DNA of 64,000 nt from Sarcodiotheca gaudichaudii. Lineage: Eukaryota > Rhodophyta > Florideophyceae > Gigartinales > Solieriaceae. Positions 26,369 through 35,770 of the stretch are shown in pieces (within the stretch, counting starts at the first letter, position 1; each line of letters opens with the position of its first letter). The notes beneath the pieces were generated by a model, which made no database searches, had not been told where the DNA came from, and worked only from the letters and a program-made list of their open reading frames with translations. The stretch covers positions 1 through 64,000 of the forward strand of contig JAUKVZ010000011.1 in the NCBI GenBank assembly GCA_032355985.1, in the 5' to 3' direction. The translations under genes and the position numbers were made by a program.

Positions 26369-27010
26369 TCAGCGCAAAATCCAGCGAGCCTGAGTTCTCT
26401 TGAGGGGGCGGTCGCCGAAGCCGGTGATGTCGCCGGGGGTTTCGTGGACGAGCATCATGGTCTTTCGGAGGATGACCTCCTCGCCGGTGTCGGGCCTTTT
26501 GACGGTGCGGGTCTCGCCGCTGAAGCCCTTGGCGAAGATGATGACCTCATCGACCTCCATATCCTCGGCGGGCCAGACGACGAGGCCTTCGCGGCCGTGC
26601 TCCTCGCCTTGGAGGATGGGTCCGAGGACGTTGATCTCATCGAGGAGGAAGGGATTGCGAAGTCGGGCCAGGAGCTCCTGGACGACGGATTCGTCGACGC
26701 CGCGGCCGGAGCGGATGAGGTCGCCCTCATCGGTGGCCAGCTCGAAAGCGGGGGCGAACTGAAGGTCTTCGCCGGAGTTGTTGACGACGTCATAGGTGAA
26801 ATAGAAGTAGGTCTGGAGGCTCTCTTCGTCGGTCTTCAGCGCGATGACGCGCAGAGGGCCGGGGCGAAGGTCGAGCTGCCAGCGCTCGGGGATGGGCGAG
26901 GGCTGGGGCGCCGCGGTCGAGAGCGGCTGGAAGAAGAGGACGGCCAGCACGGCGATTGCGGGAAGTGCTGCTCGCCTGAGGAAGTTGAGATTGATGGCTG
27001 CTCTGGTCAT
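26369..27010 (-). CDS. Secreted hypothetical protein, 213 aa
   Basis: A signal peptide (residues 1-33, [19 protein letters not shown]) is followed by a beta-rich domain beginning [17 protein letters not shown] and including [20 protein letters not shown], which reads as an immunoglobulin-like or DUF4352-type fold for protein-protein contact. No catalytic motif was seen. It lies 146 bp upstream of rpmA and is divergent from the acetyltransferase gene. I do not recognise the family; planctomycetes carry many secreted proteins of this kind. Confidence 0.65.
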   Translation of the reverse strand: MTRAAINLNFLRRAALPAIAVLAVLFFQPLSTAAPQPSPIPERWQLDLRPGPLRVIALKTDEESLQTYFYFTYDVVNNSGEDLQFAPAFELATDEGDLIRSGRGVDESVVQELLARLRNPFLLDEINVLGPILQGEEHGREGLVVWPAEDMEVDEVIIFAKGFSGETRTVKRPDTGEEVILRKTMMLVHETPGDITGFGDRPLKRTQARWILR

Positions 27011-27166
27011 CGCCTGCTCGGCTCCGATTGCTTTGGACTGGGTGGGCCGTGAATTGGCCGAAGGGCTAGTCTAGTGAGCGTCCGGCGTGGGTCCAGCGGG
27101 CTCATGGTTGGGGCCGCCCCAGCGGTTTGTGGGCGGATTCCCGGCGTGCCGGCCGACGAGGATTGC

Positions 27167-28123
27167 ATGACGCCAGAGAGTGATACGCGAGTGCGGATCG
27201 TTCGGATCCCGAAGCCCCTGCGGAAGCAGGCTGCGGCGCGGCTTGTTGCGCAGGCCGCGGGCGTGGGCGATGAGCAGGCGGCGGGGGCTCGGTTCCTGGA
27301 GGCGGCCCGGACGCATGGGATCAGCCTGGAGCACTTCTGGGGGTCGCTGCGGGATGATTCGGGTGAGGTCGGGCAGGTATGTCTGCTGGCGCCGGGGGCG
27401 GGGCGTGTGGGGATGACCTTCACGAGCCAGCCTGACAGCCCGGCAGAGCAGGCGGAGCTTTCGCGGGTGATTGAGGCGGCGTGTGACGGGGCGGCGGGCG
27501 TGGAGCTTGCGCAGGGCCTGCTGGATCCGGTGACGGAGACGAACTCGGAGGAGGCCTTCCTCGGGGCGGGGTTTCGGAAGCTCGGGAATCTGCTGTATCT
27601 GTCGCGCGAGTGGTCGCCTCCCGGCGAGCCGTCGGGCCCCCTGCCTGATGGGGTGACGATTGAGCCTTACGAGGCGTGTGACGATGCGCAGCTGGCGCAG
27701 GCGCTGGAGGATTCGTACATCGACACGCTGGACTGCCCGGAGCTGTGCGGGCTCCGCCATATCGATGACGTGATATCAAGCCATCGTTCCACGGGTGAGT
27801 TCGACCCCGACATATGGTGGATCATCAAGGATGGGGGACGGCCCGGGGGGGCGCTTCTTTTGAACCCGTGTCCGGCGCAGAAGCACGTTGAGCTTGTGTA
27901 CCTGGGACTGGGGCCTGCGCTGCGCAGGCGTGGTGTGGCTTCGCATGTGCTTTCAATGGGGCTGCGCACGATTGCATCGCGTTCTGATCGCACTGTGACG
28001 TGCGCCGTTGACGAGCGCAACGATCCGGCGCGTCGGTTTTATGCGCAGCACGGGTTCGTGCGCTTCGGGGAGCGCATGGCGCTGATTCGTCCGCGTGGGG
28101 CGGCGGCTGTCAAAAAGGCCTGA
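27167..28123 (+). CDS. GNAT family N-acetyltransferase
   Basis: A 318-aa protein. The C-terminal half is a GNAT domain: VELVYLGLGPALRRRGVASH is the acetyl-CoA binding loop, followed by CAVDERNDPARRFYAQHGFV, the usual end of the fold. The N-terminal half looks like a second, degenerate GNAT repeat (GRVGMTFTSQPDSPAEQAEL, EEAFLGAGFRKLGNLLYLS), so the protein may be a tandem-GNAT. Substrate unknown. The ATG at 27167 is preferred over a longer frame from 27074, whose first 31 residues are unrelated. Confidence 0.8.
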   Translation: MTPESDTRVRIVRIPKPLRKQAAARLVAQAAGVGDEQAAGARFLEAARTHGISLEHFWGSLRDDSGEVGQVCLLAPGAGRVGMTFTSQPDSPAEQAELSRVIEAACDGAAGVELAQGLLDPVTETNSEEAFLGAGFRKLGNLLYLSREWSPPGEPSGPLPDGVTIEPYEACDDAQLAQALEDSYIDTLDCPELCGLRHIDDVISSHRSTGEFDPDIWWIIKDGGRPGGALLLNPCPAQKHVELVYLGLGPALRRRGVASHVLSMGLRTIASRSDRTVTCAVDERNDPARRFYAQHGFVRFGERMALIRPRGAAAVKKA

Positions 28124-28592
28124 AAACAGGCGGTTTCGGCGAGGCGCCGCAGTTTTTCCACGGCGCGTCCTGAAGCTGTGCATAACGGCTGGACAAAGTT
28201 TTTTAGCGCCTGTAAACGCCTGAGATATCAGGGTTGACGGGACTTTGACACAGCGCACACGAAAGAGACCTGTTGTGTCAGTCGGGAAGTTGTTTTACGC
28301 TTTGCGCAGGTCACTGGACGGCCTACGAGATATGCGCGGGACATGAGGTCCTGCAGCCCATGAACATTGTGGAAGTCTTCGTGTGAGGCGAGGTGTGCTC
28401 GCCCGGTTGGTTGGCAAGCGCGAAGGCGGCCGGATTGAAGGAGAGCGAAAATGGTTATTCGCTTATGGGCTGTTGGTGCGCACTCGGTGGGAATGGACTC
28501 GTACATCCTGGCACCATGAATGTGTTGGAGCGGCGTCTCGCGTTTGCGCGGGGGGCGCTATCCACCGACCCATAGAAGCTCGAGGCAACGAC
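28124..28592. other. dnaA upstream region, possible oriC
   Basis: 469 bp with no supported gene; the dnaA reading frame stays open leftward to 28383 but without DnaA-like sequence. It contains a perfect TTATNCACA-type DnaA box on the minus strand (TGTGCATAA, 28177-28185) and a 7/9 match (TTTTCCACG, 28154-28162). It also has an AT-richer stretch AAAGTTTTTTAG (28196-28207) and an inverted repeat TGACACA/TGTGTCA (28246-28252 and 28274-28280). Only one good box was found, so it could be just a dnaA autoregulatory site rather than an origin. Confidence 0.5.
28177..28185 (-). promoter_or_regulatory. DnaA box
   Basis: TGTGCATAA is the reverse complement of TTATGCACA, which fits the TTATNCACA consensus fully. 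It lies about 410 bp upstream of the dnaA start. Confidence 0.6.
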
Positions 28593-30104
28593 GTGTCCAT
28601 CTCCTCTGCGCTGTCGCTGCGCGATCGTATTTTTGAGCGGCTCCAGGCCTCTGTTGGACAGGAGCGCTGCAGCCGCTACTTCGGCCCATTGACTGACATG
28701 GAGTGCGCCCCCGGCCACGTGCGTGTGCGCGTGCCGAACTCCTTCATGGCTGAGTGGCTGAGCAAGCGGATTGCGGGTCCATTGCGTGATGCGGCTTGTC
28801 TTGAGATGGGCGCTGAGGACGTTGACGTACAGATTCAGGTCGAGCCTCGATCCCTTCCGCGCGAGCGCATGGACGGCGCCGCGCATCCTTCGCCGAGCGA
28901 TTGCCCACCTGATCGCGACGGACGGGGTGCGACGCCGGCCGCTGCCGGCGCGCGGGAGGCGATCGGGTCTGCGGCCAGAACGCAGGCGCATCGCGCATCC
29001 GGCCAGGCTCGCCGGCTGCGCCATCGGCTCGACGATTTCGTCGTCGGGCGCTCCAATGAGCTGGCGTACCACGCGGCTGTGCAGATGACGCAGGAGGCGT
29101 GTCCGCCGGGCTTCAGCCCCCTTTTCATTCATGGCGAATGCGGGCTGGGCAAGACGCATCTGCTGCAGGGCGTGGCTCGCCGGTTCATGGAGGCGCATCC
29201 GGGAGCGCGGGTGCGCTACACGACGGGCGAGACGTTCACGAATGCGTTCATCACGGCGCTGCGTGAGCAAAAGGTCGATCGATTCCGCAAGCAGTTTCGC
29301 GATGTCGATCTGCTGTGCATCGACGACATTCACTTCCTTTCCAATAAGGATGCGACACAGACGGAGTTTCTGCATACGTTCAACGCGATCGGGATGGAAG
29401 GCTCGCGCGTTGTGCTGGCTTCCGATGAGCATCCATCTGAGATCAGACAGTTCTCGCGCGAGCTTCGATCGCGCTTCCTGGCGGGGATGGTCGTGCAGCT
29501 GGAGCATCCTGATGTCGCGTTGCGCCAGCGCCTCGTGAAGGAGCTCGCGATGCGGCGGGGGCTGCATGTGGATGATGCGACGGCGCGAGCCATTGCGGAG
29601 CGATGCGTTGAATCCATCCGCGAGATCGAAGGCGCGCTGACGCGCATCGATGCGCTGCAGCGGCTGCTTCCTTCCATGCATGACACACACGGCGCGATCA
29701 CGGCGGCGGCGGTCGAGCGGGCTCTTTCCTCCTCCGAGCCTGCCGCCCCCCGCCGTCCGGTGCGCGTCGAGCGCATCTGCGAGCGTGTGTGTGAGTCATT
29801 GCAGGTGGAGTTGAGCGATCTGCTTGGGCGCAGCCGGCACAAGCGGGTGGTGCTTGCTCGTTCGCTGGCGGCGCATCTGGCGCGGAAGCTGACGAACATG
29901 AGCTACCCGGAGATCGCCCGGGGGCTGGGGCGGCCCAATCACTCGACGGTGGTGACGGCGTGCAAGCGCGTGGATGAGCAGATCGCCCGGGGCGCGATGT
30001 GCGACGCGGGGCCTGATCTGGCGGCCTTTTCGGTGAGCGATATGGCGGAGCGGCTGAGCCGGGACATCCTTCGCCGGGGTGAGACACCCGCGCCGGCGCG
30101 TTGA
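28593..30104 (+). CDS. dnaA: Chromosomal replication initiator DnaA
   Basis: A 503-aa AAA+ initiator. Domain I covers residues 1-90, and a Pro/Ala/Arg-rich domain II linker covers about 92-140. Walker A is GECGLGKTH (about 181-189), Walker B LLCIDDIHF (about 240-248), and the C-terminal helix-turn-helix signature MSYPEIARGLGRPNHSTVVT ends near residue 456. No ATG fits domain I; the GTG at 28593 after CGAGG gives a normal N-terminus (VSISSALSLRDRIFERLQ). dnaN and gyrB do not follow, an arrangement that differs from the classical dnaA-dnaN order. Confidence 0.96.
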   Translation: MSISSALSLRDRIFERLQASVGQERCSRYFGPLTDMECAPGHVRVRVPNSFMAEWLSKRIAGPLRDAACLEMGAEDVDVQIQVEPRSLPRERMDGAAHPSPSDCPPDRDGRGATPAAAGAREAIGSAARTQAHRASGQARRLRHRLDDFVVGRSNELAYHAAVQMTQEACPPGFSPLFIHGECGLGKTHLLQGVARRFMEAHPGARVRYTTGETFTNAFITALREQKVDRFRKQFRDVDLLCIDDIHFLSNKDATQTEFLHTFNAIGMEGSRVVLASDEHPSEIRQFSRELRSRFLAGMVVQLEHPDVALRQRLVKELAMRRGLHVDDATARAIAERCVESIREIEGALTRIDALQRLLPSMHDTHGAITAAAVERALSSSEPAAPRRPVRVERICERVCESLQVELSDLLGRSRHKRVVLARSLAAHLARKLTNMSYPEIARGLGRPNHSTVVTACKRVDEQIARGAMCDAGPDLAAFSVSDMAERLSRDILRRGETPAPAR

Positions 30105-30237
30105 TCGAGGATGGCTGATGACGCCGCATTGATTGAGTTGGGGCTTTCAGCATGCGGGGGCGGAGCGTAGACTCGGCGCGTGCGGCCAGGGCGGGCCGCC
30201 TGACGCGAGCCCTTCCCTTCAGCGATCACGGACGAAC

Positions 30238-31407
30238 ATGTTTGATGAGATTCCTCTGAGTCGGCCTGACATCACGGATCGCGAGATCCGCCTCGTGAAT
30301 GACGTGATGCGCAGCGGTCGTCTGGCCAACGGGCCGATGGTCGCTCGGTTTGAAGAGATGGTGGCTGAGCGCGCGGGTCGGCGGATCGGCGTGGCGGTCT
30401 CCAGCGGGACGGCGGGTCTGCATCTGGCGCTTCTGGCGCTGGGCGTCGGGCCGGGCGATGAGGTGATCACGACGCCCTTTTCGTTCGTCGCCTCCACGAA
30501 CTGCATTCTGTATACGGGCGCGAAGCCGGTGTTCGTGGACATTGATCCGCGCACGCTGAACATGACGCCGGAGGGCGTGGAGCGCGCGATCACGCCGAAC
30601 ACGAAGGCGATCCTTGCGGTGGAGGCGTTCGGCAATCCCGCGCACATGGCGGAGTATCGAAGCATCGCCGCCCGGCATGAGATTCCGCTCGTCGAGGATT
30701 GCTGCGAGGGGCTGGGCGGATCGCTGCGCGGCGAGAAGATCGGCGGGTTCGGGCGCGTCGGTGTGTTCGGCTTCTATCCGAACAAGCAGATCACGACGGG
30801 CGAGGGCGGGATGATCGTCACTGATGACGATCGCCTTGCCGAGGCATGCCGCTCAATGCGGAATCAGGGGCGGCCGGACACTTCATCCGCCTCCGGCGCG
30901 GGGACGAACATCGGCGCCTGGCTTTCGCATGAGCGTCTTGGCTACAACTATCGCCTGAGCGATGTGGCGGCTGCGATCGGCGTGGCGCAGATGGAGCGGC
31001 TGGATGAGCTTATGGCGAAGCGTCAGGCCGTGGCCGAGAGCTACATGCGCGAGCTGATGGGCAACACATTCATCACGTTGCCGACGATTGAGCCGGCGAC
31101 GGTGATGAGCTGGTTCGTCTTCGTCGTTCGTCTGACGGAGGAGTTTGAGTCGGACGAGCGGGATCGGATCATCGAGGGCATGCGTCGGCACGAGATCGGC
31201 TCGGCGGCGTATTTTCCGTGCATTCATCTGTTGCCGCACATCAAGGAAGCGTGCGGCACGAAGGAAGGCGACTTCCCGGTGTCTGAGCGTGTGTGTCAGC
31301 GAACGCTGGCGCTGCCCTTCTATAACAACCTGTCATCAACGGATATCGATCTGGTGTCACAGACGCTGGATCTGATGATCTCGCGCGAGAATCTGAAGCG
31401 CACATAA
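30238..31407 (+). CDS. DegT/DnrJ/EryC1 family PLP aminotransferase
   Basis: A sugar-aminotransferase type enzyme of 389 aa. PLP Lys183 is in GFYPNKQITTGEGGMIVT, preceded by the usual VEDCCEGLGGSLRGEKIG. The family N-terminus is IPLSRPDITDREI. C-terminal LPFYNNLSSTDID is typical. Members transaminate nucleotide-linked keto-sugars for surface polysaccharide or glycan synthesis. No other sugar genes lie nearby, so the substrate cannot be assigned. The ATG at 30238 is chosen; the gap from dnaA is 133 bp. Confidence 0.92.
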   Translation: MFDEIPLSRPDITDREIRLVNDVMRSGRLANGPMVARFEEMVAERAGRRIGVAVSSGTAGLHLALLALGVGPGDEVITTPFSFVASTNCILYTGAKPVFVDIDPRTLNMTPEGVERAITPNTKAILAVEAFGNPAHMAEYRSIAARHEIPLVEDCCEGLGGSLRGEKIGGFGRVGVFGFYPNKQITTGEGGMIVTDDDRLAEACRSMRNQGRPDTSSASGAGTNIGAWLSHERLGYNYRLSDVAAAIGVAQMERLDELMAKRQAVAESYMRELMGNTFITLPTIEPATVMSWFVFVVRLTEEFESDERDRIIEGMRRHEIGSAAYFPCIHLLPHIKEACGTKEGDFPVSERVCQRTLALPFYNNLSSTDIDLVSQTLDLMISRENLKRT

Positions 31408-31577
31408 GCTTCGTCCGGAGCGCCATGTGCGCAGGACCGGACGGATTCTCCGGCGTCGAGAACCTTGAAATGAGCAATGGTCCGACGATTTACGCGGTTA
31501 AGCGTCTGTGTGCGCGGGTCGATAGCAGGCCTCGGCGCCGTCCGTCCTCATGCGGCGACATGCAGGAGCAGCAGATC

Positions 31578-31937
31578 ATGACACTGACGCGAACCAGGGC
31601 TCGGATCGGGCGTCGCGGATTCACACTGATCGATCTGATGATCGTCATCGTGATTCTCGGCATTCTTGCGGCGATCGTGGTGCCGCTCTTCAACAACTAC
31701 GTGGAGGATGCGAACGAGGCGTCCATGAACTCCACGTATGACTCGGTGCGCAAGGCGCTGGATGTGTACTACATGGAGCATGGCGCCTGGCCGGAGGAAA
31801 TCACCGCCAGCCTGTTCGTCAATGGCGAGGCCGTGACGCTGCCGGATGGATACGAGTTCGACTATTCCTCGTCGACGGGCAGTCTTGAGCTTGTGCTTGT
31901 CGAGGATGAAGAGGAAGAAGAGGAAGGCGGCGAATAA
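31578..31937 (+). CDS. Type IV pilin-like / pseudopilin protein
   Basis: A 119-aa protein with a prepilin cleavage site RRG^FTLIDLMIVIVILGIL, a long hydrophobic helix (about 14-35) and a short globular domain ending in an acidic tail (EDEEEEEEGG). Residue +5 after cleavage is Asp instead of the usual Glu. The body resembles a minimal GspG-type domain (NSTYDSVRKALDVYYMEHGA). The ATG at 31578 is preceded by AGGAG. Downstream, a terminator separates it from a convergent pseudopilin gene. Confidence 0.85.
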   Translation: MTLTRTRARIGRRGFTLIDLMIVIVILGILAAIVVPLFNNYVEDANEASMNSTYDSVRKALDVYYMEHGAWPEEITASLFVNGEAVTLPDGYEFDYSSSTGSLELVLVEDEEEEEEGGE

Positions 31938-31980
31938 GCCGCGGATTCTCTTTTACAACCTGATTCCCAATGAATGAACG

Positions 31981-32022
31981 GGAGGGCGCGCATGCACTCG
32001 GGGGGCGCGTCCTTCCTTTTTT
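31981..32022 (+). terminator. Terminator between convergent pseudopilin genes
   Basis: GGAGGGCGC pairs with GCGTCCTTCC (one bulge), followed by TTTTTT (32017-32022). It lies 43 bp after the stop of the upstream pseudopilin gene. Confidence 0.75.
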
Positions 32023-32037
32023 ATGCGCTGAATCGGA

Positions 32038-32865
32038 TCAGAGCTCGTCGGGTTCGGCGTAGCGCTCCAGCCAGCGCGGTTCGGGCAGGAAGGTGTAGTC
32101 GTTGGTTGTGTGAACGAGGCCTTCGGGCACGTGGACGCCCATCTGCACGTGGCCATCGACATAGACGAGCGAGGCCTGCACCTTGTCGAAGTGCCAGAGT
32201 TGTTTGCGGTCGCCGCCATCGTCGTAGTTGTAGATGGGCTGATCGCCGGCGAGCCATGTGCGGCTTGGGTTGGCGACATCGGGCATTTTGCCGCCTTCGG
32301 GCGGGATGAGCGTGGCGTACTGCTCTGACTGCGGATCATCATCGAGGGCGTGATCGTTGAGGTTGTAGCTCGTTCCAATGAGGTCGTACATGCTGCCGGT
32401 GTCGAGCGAGAGTCCGAGCTGTGAGATGAGATAGGCGACGCCGGGATCCTGCGTGCCCCTGTCGGAGGGATCGTGGAAGACTTCGACTTCCTCGTCTTCG
32501 CTGCCGTAGTCGCCCAGGTATTGATTGAGGGGTCGGCTTGCGGCGCCGAGCTTGTCGATGGCGTAGATGGGCAGCGTGCCGCGTTTGCCACCGAAGAGGG
32601 AGCCGATGTTTCCGACGCCATCGGGCGCGTTGCTTTGTGTGTAGACGTTGCCGGAGAAGTCGGCGCGGACCTGGGGCAGGGCGCCTTTGTAATCACCGAG
32701 GTACATGGTGAGTGCGAGGCCGATCTGGCTGAGGTTGGCGCCGCAGCGAGCCTCTCGCGCCCGCTCCCGCACGCCTGAGAGGGCGGGGACGCTGATGCCG
32801 AGGAGGATGGCGATGATCGCGATGACGATCAGGACTTCGATGAGTGTGAATGCTCGTTTGTGCAT
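32038..32865 (-). CDS. Planctomycete pseudopilin with H-X9-DG-like C-terminus
   Basis: A 275-aa protein. The prepilin motif MHKRAFTLIEVLIVIAIIAI (cleaved before Phe, with a Glu at +5) leads to a long globular domain. The C-terminal part has VQASLVYVDGHVQMGVH, the DGH-type motif seen in DUF1559-like planctomycete pseudopilins. Such proteins occur in very large numbers in these genomes; whether they form pili, secretion pseudopili or surface fibres is unsettled. It stands alone and is divergent from the HDOD gene. Confidence 0.9.
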   Translation of the reverse strand: MHKRAFTLIEVLIVIAIIAILLGISVPALSGVRERAREARCGANLSQIGLALTMYLGDYKGALPQVRADFSGNVYTQSNAPDGVGNIGSLFGGKRGTLPIYAIDKLGAASRPLNQYLGDYGSEDEEVEVFHDPSDRGTQDPGVAYLISQLGLSLDTGSMYDLIGTSYNLNDHALDDDPQSEQYATLIPPEGGKMPDVANPSRTWLAGDQPIYNYDDGGDRKQLWHFDKVQASLVYVDGHVQMGVHVPEGLVHTTNDYTFLPEPRWLERYAEPDEL

Positions 32866-33132
32866 GTCGCCTCCCGGTTCGTTGGCGCGCGTTGCGCCCC
32901 AAAGGCGTTATTGCTGATCGGCCGCGTGGTTTCCAGGAATTTGCGGATCGTCGCCAATTAGCCCCGGCTGCGTCGTTTTGCGGCCTGGGTGTTCACATCG
33001 GAGCTGATGATACCGGGACAGTCATGTCCGTTGGAGACGAGAAAATCGCGCCACGAGGAACAATCGCCAAAGTCGGCATCGGAAGCGTCCGAAGACCACT
33101 CGTGCCTGCAGGACTCAGGCGGGAGACATGTG

Positions 33133-34017
33133 ATGAGTGTTGGCACAAGCGACAAATCTGAAATCGTTTCGGCTGCGATCAATGAGATCAGCCATATCGC
33201 CACGTTGCCCGAGGTGACGCTGAAGATCATCCGGCTTGTTGAGGATCCGTCGTCAACGGCACAGGATCTTCACAAGGTGATCTCGGTGGATCCGGCGTTG
33301 TGCAGCCGCCTGCTGAAGGTGGTGAACTCGGCGTTTTACGGATTGCCGGGGCAGATCGGTTCGATCAATCGCGCGATCGTCTTGCTGGGCTTGAACGCGG
33401 TGAAGAACATCGCGATCGCAGCGAGCCTTGCGAAGCTGTTTCGCGGCGGCGAGTTGAGCCCGCAGTTTGCGGCGCGGCATTTGTGGGATCACTCCATCTG
33501 GTGCGCCACTGCTTCAAAGATGGTGGCCGACACGCTGAAGCTTGGTTTGCCTGATGAGGCGTTTCTTTCCGGCCTGATTCATGACATCGGCGTGGTTGTC
33601 GAGATGCAGTACGACCGGCACAAGCTGATTGATGTGATCGAAGCTCTTGAGATTGATGATGATGGCGTGCCGGGCAAGAACATGCTGGTTGTTGAAGAAG
33701 AGATCTTCGGCGCGACGCATGAGGACTTCGGCGCGGCCTTGTGCGAGAAGTGGCGCTTCCCCAAGTCGTTTGCATATGTGACGGGGCATCATCACTCGCC
33801 GCTGGAGCTGCCCAGCAACAACAGAACACTTGCCTCGATCGTGCATGTTGCGGACTGTTTGTCCGCGACGGCCGAGACAGGCTTCAGGCTTGACCTGCAG
33901 ACGACGGAAGTTGATACGGCGGTGCTGGAGGAGCTTGGGCTCACGCAGGCCCAGCTCGAGCAGATCGCCGAGGATCTTCCGGATCAGGTGCAGGAAGTCA
34001 GCGAGATGATGAGCTGA
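33133..34017 (+). CDS. HDOD domain signalling protein
   Basis: A 294-aa protein, a single HDOD domain. Motifs: HIATLPEVTLKIIRLVEDPS, VISVDPALCSRLLKVVNSAF, INRAIVLLGLNAVKNIAIAA, AFLSGLIHDIGVVV, VTGHHHSPLELPS. HDOD domains resemble HD hydrolases but usually lack activity and act in regulation and motility. There is no attached GGDEF or EAL domain here. A terminator follows. The start at 33133 follows GGGAG closely; longer frames exist but lack family support. Confidence 0.9.
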   Translation: MSVGTSDKSEIVSAAINEISHIATLPEVTLKIIRLVEDPSSTAQDLHKVISVDPALCSRLLKVVNSAFYGLPGQIGSINRAIVLLGLNAVKNIAIAASLAKLFRGGELSPQFAARHLWDHSIWCATASKMVADTLKLGLPDEAFLSGLIHDIGVVVEMQYDRHKLIDVIEALEIDDDGVPGKNMLVVEEEIFGATHEDFGAALCEKWRFPKSFAYVTGHHHSPLELPSNNRTLASIVHVADCLSATAETGFRLDLQTTEVDTAVLEELGLTQAQLEQIAEDLPDQVQEVSEMMS

Positions 34018-34085
34018 CGGGTCACTGAGGGTGAACCGGCCGGGGCCACTCCTCCGGCAGACAGCATGTCTCTCTTTCTCCCTCC

Positions 34086-34120
34086 GGGCGGCGCAGCACT
34101 GTTGCGCCGCCTGATTTTTT
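34086..34120 (+). terminator. Rho-independent terminator after the HDOD gene
   Basis: GGCGGCGCA (34087-34095) and TGCGCCGCC (34103-34111) form a 9-bp perfect stem with a 7-nt loop, followed by TGATTTTTT. It begins about 70 bp after the stop. Confidence 0.9.
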
Positions 34121-34142
34121 GCGCCGCCCCCCTGCTGCCTGA

Positions 34143-35006
34143 TTACGCCGAGGGAGATTCAGCGCTGGCGGCGCTTTCGGCGCCGCGGAAGCGCTCCATC
34201 TGATCGTGCGCCGTCAGGTCGTATGACAAGGGCGTGACGGTGATGAAGCGTCGGAACATGAGATCGACATCGGCGCCTTCATCGGCTTCGCGGAAGGTGA
34301 GTCCGTCGCTGGCGGACCAGTAGTACGTGTCGCCGCCGGGGCTTTCGCGGCGTTCGTAGTTGTCGATGTGATTGTGAATGTTCATCGGGCAGATGCGGAT
34401 GGGCGGCGTGGGGCCTTCGGCTTCCGTGCGCGGGACGCCGAGGTTCAGGCATGTGTGTCGATCAAGATGGCGCACGCCCTGCTCATCCGGCACGGCGCAC
34501 GTATCGAGAATGCGCTCGATGGCCTCGCGCGCGTGTCGCGCTGCGACGTGCCACTGCGGCTGGCGGGCGGACAGATGCAGGCTGACGGCGATTGAGGGGA
34601 CGCCCAGGAAGGCCGCCTCCAGCGCTGCTGCGACGGTGCCTGAGTAGATGATGTTCATGCCGACATTGGCGCCGGCGTTCATGCCGCTGATGACCAGATC
34701 GGGCAGCGATCCTTCGCCGAAGCGATCGGACCAGATGTTGGTCAGCGCGAGTTTGACACAGTCAGCGGGGCGGCCATCGATGGCGGTCGAGGGCATGACA
34801 TCATCGACGACCATGTCGCTGACCATGAGCGGCTGATGGAAGGTGACGCCGTGGCTCGTGGCTGATTGCACCGTGAGCGGCGCACAGACGACGACCTCTT
34901 CGGCGAGGGGCGCATCGAACTCGTTGCGCGCGTTGGTGAGCGCCTCGTACATGGCGATGATGCCGGGGGCGCGCACGCCGTCGTCATTTGTCAGCAGAAT
35001 TCGCAT
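34143..35006 (-). CDS. surE: 5'-nucleotidase SurE
   Basis: A 287-aa nucleoside monophosphate phosphatase. The diagnostic N-terminus is MRILLTNDDGVRAPGI with Asp8/Asp9 as metal ligands; NGVTF-type loop (ATSHGVTFHQPL), LVISGMNAGANVG and YSGTVAAALEAAFLGVPSIA are all present. A start 9 bp upstream (35015) is possible. It lies 24 bp downstream of a lipoprotein gene on the same strand and is probably co-transcribed with it. Confidence 0.95.
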   Translation of the reverse strand: MRILLTNDDGVRAPGIIAMYEALTNARNEFDAPLAEEVVVCAPLTVQSATSHGVTFHQPLMVSDMVVDDVMPSTAIDGRPADCVKLALTNIWSDRFGEGSLPDLVISGMNAGANVGMNIIYSGTVAAALEAAFLGVPSIAVSLHLSARQPQWHVAARHAREAIERILDTCAVPDEQGVRHLDRHTCLNLGVPRTEAEGPTPPIRICPMNIHNHIDNYERRESPGGDTYYWSASDGLTFREADEGADVDLMFRRFITVTPLSYDLTAHDQMERFRGAESAASAESPSA

Positions 35007-35030
35007 GCATCGCATGGTAGCCGGGCTGGA

Positions 35031-35675
35031 TCAGCGCGGGTACTGGGAGGGACGGATCTCCCGCACCTCCTGCGTGTAGACATCGATTTGGATGAACTTC
35101 TCCACACCCTGATGATCGATGCGGCAATAGATGTGCTGCTGACCGGGCGTGATGGAGACGGGGATTCGCGCTCTGCCGCGACGATCGACGTGTTTCGTGA
35201 CATCCTCTTCCGGGCGTCCCTCGGGCTTGTAGTACAGGCGGGCGCCGGGTGTGACTTCGACGGTGACGCTGATATCGATGGCGGCTTCAATCGATGCGTC
35301 GGAGTAGGTGATGGAGAACTGCGGGCGGGAGGCGGAGTAGACGCGGCGGGTGACGCGATCGCCCTTGACGTTCTTTGGGAATCCCTGCGGCTTATGGACG
35401 AGCAGAGCGTGCATGCGATCCAGCGCTTCGAAGCTCTTGGCCTGGAAGCGATAGATGGGCTTGGCGTCGGAGCCTTTTTTCACGGGTTGGTCGTAGGCGG
35501 CGTAGCGGATCAGGCGATCGACGCGCTCGCGATCATCGGGCGGGATCTCATCGAATCGATATTCGCACTGAAGGCGCGGCAGGCTCTCATCGGGCGTGCG
35601 ATGCACGCATCCGGCGATGCCGGCGAGGCTGACTGCGGCCATTGATATAAGCAGCGCGCGCTTCCATCTGCGCAT
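35031..35675 (-). CDS. Lipoprotein, 214 aa
   Basis: The lipoprotein signal MRRWKRALLISMAAVSLAGI ends in a lipobox with Cys23 (AGIAGC). The body is beta-rich with a YYKPEGRPEEDV segment and no catalytic motif. It precedes surE with a 24-bp gap, so the two are likely one transcript. I do not recognise the family. Planctomycete genomes hold many such small envelope lipoproteins. Confidence 0.7.
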   Translation of the reverse strand: MRRWKRALLISMAAVSLAGIAGCVHRTPDESLPRLQCEYRFDEIPPDDRERVDRLIRYAAYDQPVKKGSDAKPIYRFQAKSFEALDRMHALLVHKPQGFPKNVKGDRVTRRVYSASRPQFSITYSDASIEAAIDISVTVEVTPGARLYYKPEGRPEEDVTKHVDRRGRARIPVSITPGQQHIYCRIDHQGVEKFIQIDVYTQEVREIRPSQYPR

Positions 35676-35770
35676 GATCGCCCTCCTGGCGTGTGCGGCC
35701 CGATCCTGAATCTTCAGGTCAGGCTACGCCCGGGGGAGGCAGAGCGTCAACGCGCAAGGCGGATGTCGCT

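Noticed and set aside
28455-29690. 411-codon open frame antisense to dnaA
   Set aside because: Third-position GC bias on the dnaA strand keeps it open; no recognisable motif.
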